A stretch of 7,553 nucleotides of DNA from an uncultured Fibrobacter sp. Its GTDB lineage: Bacteria > Fibrobacterota > Fibrobacteria > Fibrobacterales > Fibrobacteraceae. Shown here piece after piece: positions 6,475 through 7,553 of this stretch. Below the pieces are notes generated by a model. That model had not been told where the DNA came from, ran no database searches, and was given only the letters and a program-made list of their open reading frames with translations. Positions within the stretch are counted from its first letter, which is position 1. Each line of letters starts with the position of its first letter. The position numbers and the translations under genes were made by a program. The stretch lies in NCBI RefSeq assembly GCF_937877005.1, contig NZ_CALEFV010000141.1:1-7553 (forward strand), read 5' to 3'.

Positions 6475-6584
6475 AATTGTCATGCCGGACTGTACATCTT
6501 CTTTTGTCTTGTGTCATCCTGAGCGTAGTCACGAAGTGACGAAGTCGAAGGATCTCTTGGTGCATTTTACTACATTATTACACG
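6475..6584. other. Intergenic spacer between the GH51-like gene and rseP
   Basis: This 110-bp spacer holds a palindromic repeat (6513-6555) and a short segment resembling the left arm of another repeat (6479-6491). There is a T-rich stretch at 6498-6510 but no stem before it, so no conventional terminator is visible. The last 30 bases before rseP are AT-rich, with neither a Shine-Dalgarno sequence nor a clear TAnnTTTG promoter. Confidence 0.7.
6513..6555. repeat. Extragenic palindromic repeat (GTCATCCTGAGCG...CGAAGGATCT type)
   Basis: The outer arms ATCCT (6516-6520) and AGGAT (6549-6553) are complementary. An inner perfect 5-bp stem GTCAC (6528-6532) / GTGAC (6536-6540) closes a 3-nt loop. 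The right half also contains a tandem CGAAGT unit. From memory, sequences with these ends (GTCATCCTGAGCG and GTCGAAGGATCT) recur between genes in many bacterial genomes as REP-like elements. Copy number in this genome cannot be seen from one window. Confidence 0.7.
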
Positions 6585-7553
6585 ATGGAATCGATATTCA
6601 GTAATGTCTTGATGTTTGTTCTCGGCCTTATCGGTTTGAGTTTTTTGGTGACTATTCACGAACTGGGCCACTTTATGGTGGCCAAGTGGAACAACGTTAA
6701 AGTCAATACGTTTAGCATCGGTTTCGGAAAGAAACTTATCAAGTTCCGCCACGGCGAAACGGAATACTGCATCTCGGCAATTCCATTTGGTGGCTATGTG
6801 GCCATGGCGGGTGAAAATCCCGATACGCTCAAGGAAGGCCAGGTTCCCGATGAACGTGATTTTGTGGCGAAATCGGTTGGCGCTCGCGCGTCGATTGCAT
6901 TTGCGGGCCCGTTCATCAATATCGTGTTTGCCTTCATCTTGTTGATGATTCTTTACATGGTCGGTGTCGAAGAACCGGCAACGAACGATTTGATCGTTGG
7001 TTTTGTGGCGAAGGATTCTCCGGCCGTAACCGCTGGCATTCAGCCGGGCGACACCATTACTGAAATCAACGGCAAGCCCACTCAGGGTTGGGACGATTTC
7101 CGCGAACAGATTGGCGTGAGTCTCGGCGTAAGCGTCCCGCTTACCGTGCACCGTGGCGGCGAACCGCTAACGATTACGGTCGTGCCCGAAGAACTCGTGA
7201 TTCCGGCGCAAGATTCTACTAGCTCCGAAATTGCGATGGGTATCGGTGACATCGGTATTTACCCGCGCAACCGCGTGATTGTACGCTTGCCTCCTGTAGC
7301 GGGCTCTGCAGCCGAAAAGGCGGGCCTTGCCGTGGGCGATACCATCTTTGAAATTAACGGCGAACATATTTCCCGCTACGAAGAAGTGGTGCGCATTATC
7401 GACGGCAGCAAGGGCGAACCCGTAAACATTACCGTTATCCGTAACGGCGATACGCTTACCAATTCGCTCACGCCTGTTTACAACGAAGAATATAAACGCT
7501 ATATGGTCGGCATCCAGATGGGCTATGTGCTCTTCCGCGAAACGAAGATTGTG
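6585..7553 (+). CDS. rseP: RseP-family site-2 intramembrane zinc metalloprotease (3' partial)
   Basis: The frame is open for 323 codons and continues past the window end; the family is usually near 450 residues, so about a quarter is missing. RseP cleaves membrane-bound anti-sigma factors, and leftover signal peptides in some species, within the inner membrane. TM1 (about 8-30) contains the zinc-binding HELGH motif with H25, E26 and H29. The conserved PFGGYVAMAGE follows at 67-77. TM2 (about 104-127) begins with FAGPFINIVFAF. PDZ1 covers about 133-200 (AGIQPGDTITEINGKP) and PDZ2 about 228-297 (AGLAVGDTIFEINGEH). The third zinc ligand, in the LDG motif, lies beyond the window. ATG 6585 is chosen because it places the HELGH helix at the usual distance from the N-terminus. 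There is no upstream Shine-Dalgarno sequence and no in-frame ATG between the repeat and 6585. The partner dxr is displaced by about 5 kb. Confidence 0.95.
   Translation, partial: MESIFSNVLMFVLGLIGLSFLVTIHELGHFMVAKWNNVKVNTFSIGFGKKLIKFRHGETEYCISAIPFGGYVAMAGENPDTLKEGQVPDERDFVAKSVGARASIAFAGPFINIVFAFILLMILYMVGVEEPATNDLIVGFVAKDSPAVTAGIQPGDTITEINGKPTQGWDDFREQIGVSLGVSVPLTVHRGGEPLTITVVPEELVIPAQDSTSSEIAMGIGDIGIYPRNRVIVRLPPVAGSAAEKAGLAVGDTIFEINGEHISRYEEVVRIIDGSKGEPVNITVIRNGDTLTNSLTPVYNEEYKRYMVGIQMGYVLFRETKIV

Noticed and set aside
6570..7367. Minus-strand open frames of 193 and 66 codons opposite rseP
   Set aside because: They are antisense to a frame containing HELGH, two PDZ domains and conserved membrane segments, so they are shadows.

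Overview
The window looks like chromosomal DNA from a cellulose-degrading Fibrobacter, probably a relative of F. succinogenes. The clues are a secreted GH9 cellulase, a large multidomain clan GH-A hydrolase with a CBM11/CBM30-like C-terminal module, a protein tail resembling a type IX secretion (T9SS) sorting domain, and promoter-like TAnnTTTG elements of the kind known from the Bacteroidetes side of the FCB group. This assignment is from recognition alone; no database was searched.

Layout, with all genes on the + strand: (1) the 3' end of a secreted or surface protein with a T9SS type A-like C-terminal domain (1-239), followed by a strong terminator (261-294). (2) dxr, the second enzyme of the MEP isoprenoid pathway (361-1506), followed by a strong terminator (1552-1588). 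(3) A GH9 endoglucanase-type enzyme with signal peptide, N-terminal Ig-like domain and basic C-terminal tail (1630-3471), followed by a strong terminator (3500-3535). (4) A 970-residue secreted GH51-like enzyme (3562-6474). It appears to carry a discoidin-like (F5/8 type C) module nested inside its catalytic barrel, then a beta-sandwich, an Ig-like domain and a C-terminal CBM11/CBM30-like module. (5) A 110-bp spacer holding a dispersed-type palindromic repeat. (6) The 5' part of rseP, a site-2 intramembrane protease with two PDZ domains (6585 to the window end).

In many bacteria dxr and rseP are adjacent. Here about 5 kb carrying two plant cell wall hydrolases lies between them. The two hydrolases probably act together outside the cell on beta-glucan or hemicellulose, while dxr and rseP are housekeeping genes. 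The first three genes each end in a clear intrinsic terminator, so dxr, GH9 and GH51-like are probably separate transcription units. No such terminator is visible between the GH51-like gene and rseP. No RNA gene, CRISPR array, insertion sequence or phage gene was seen. The most unusual items are the nested module in the GH51-like enzyme and the hydrolase pair splitting dxr from rseP.
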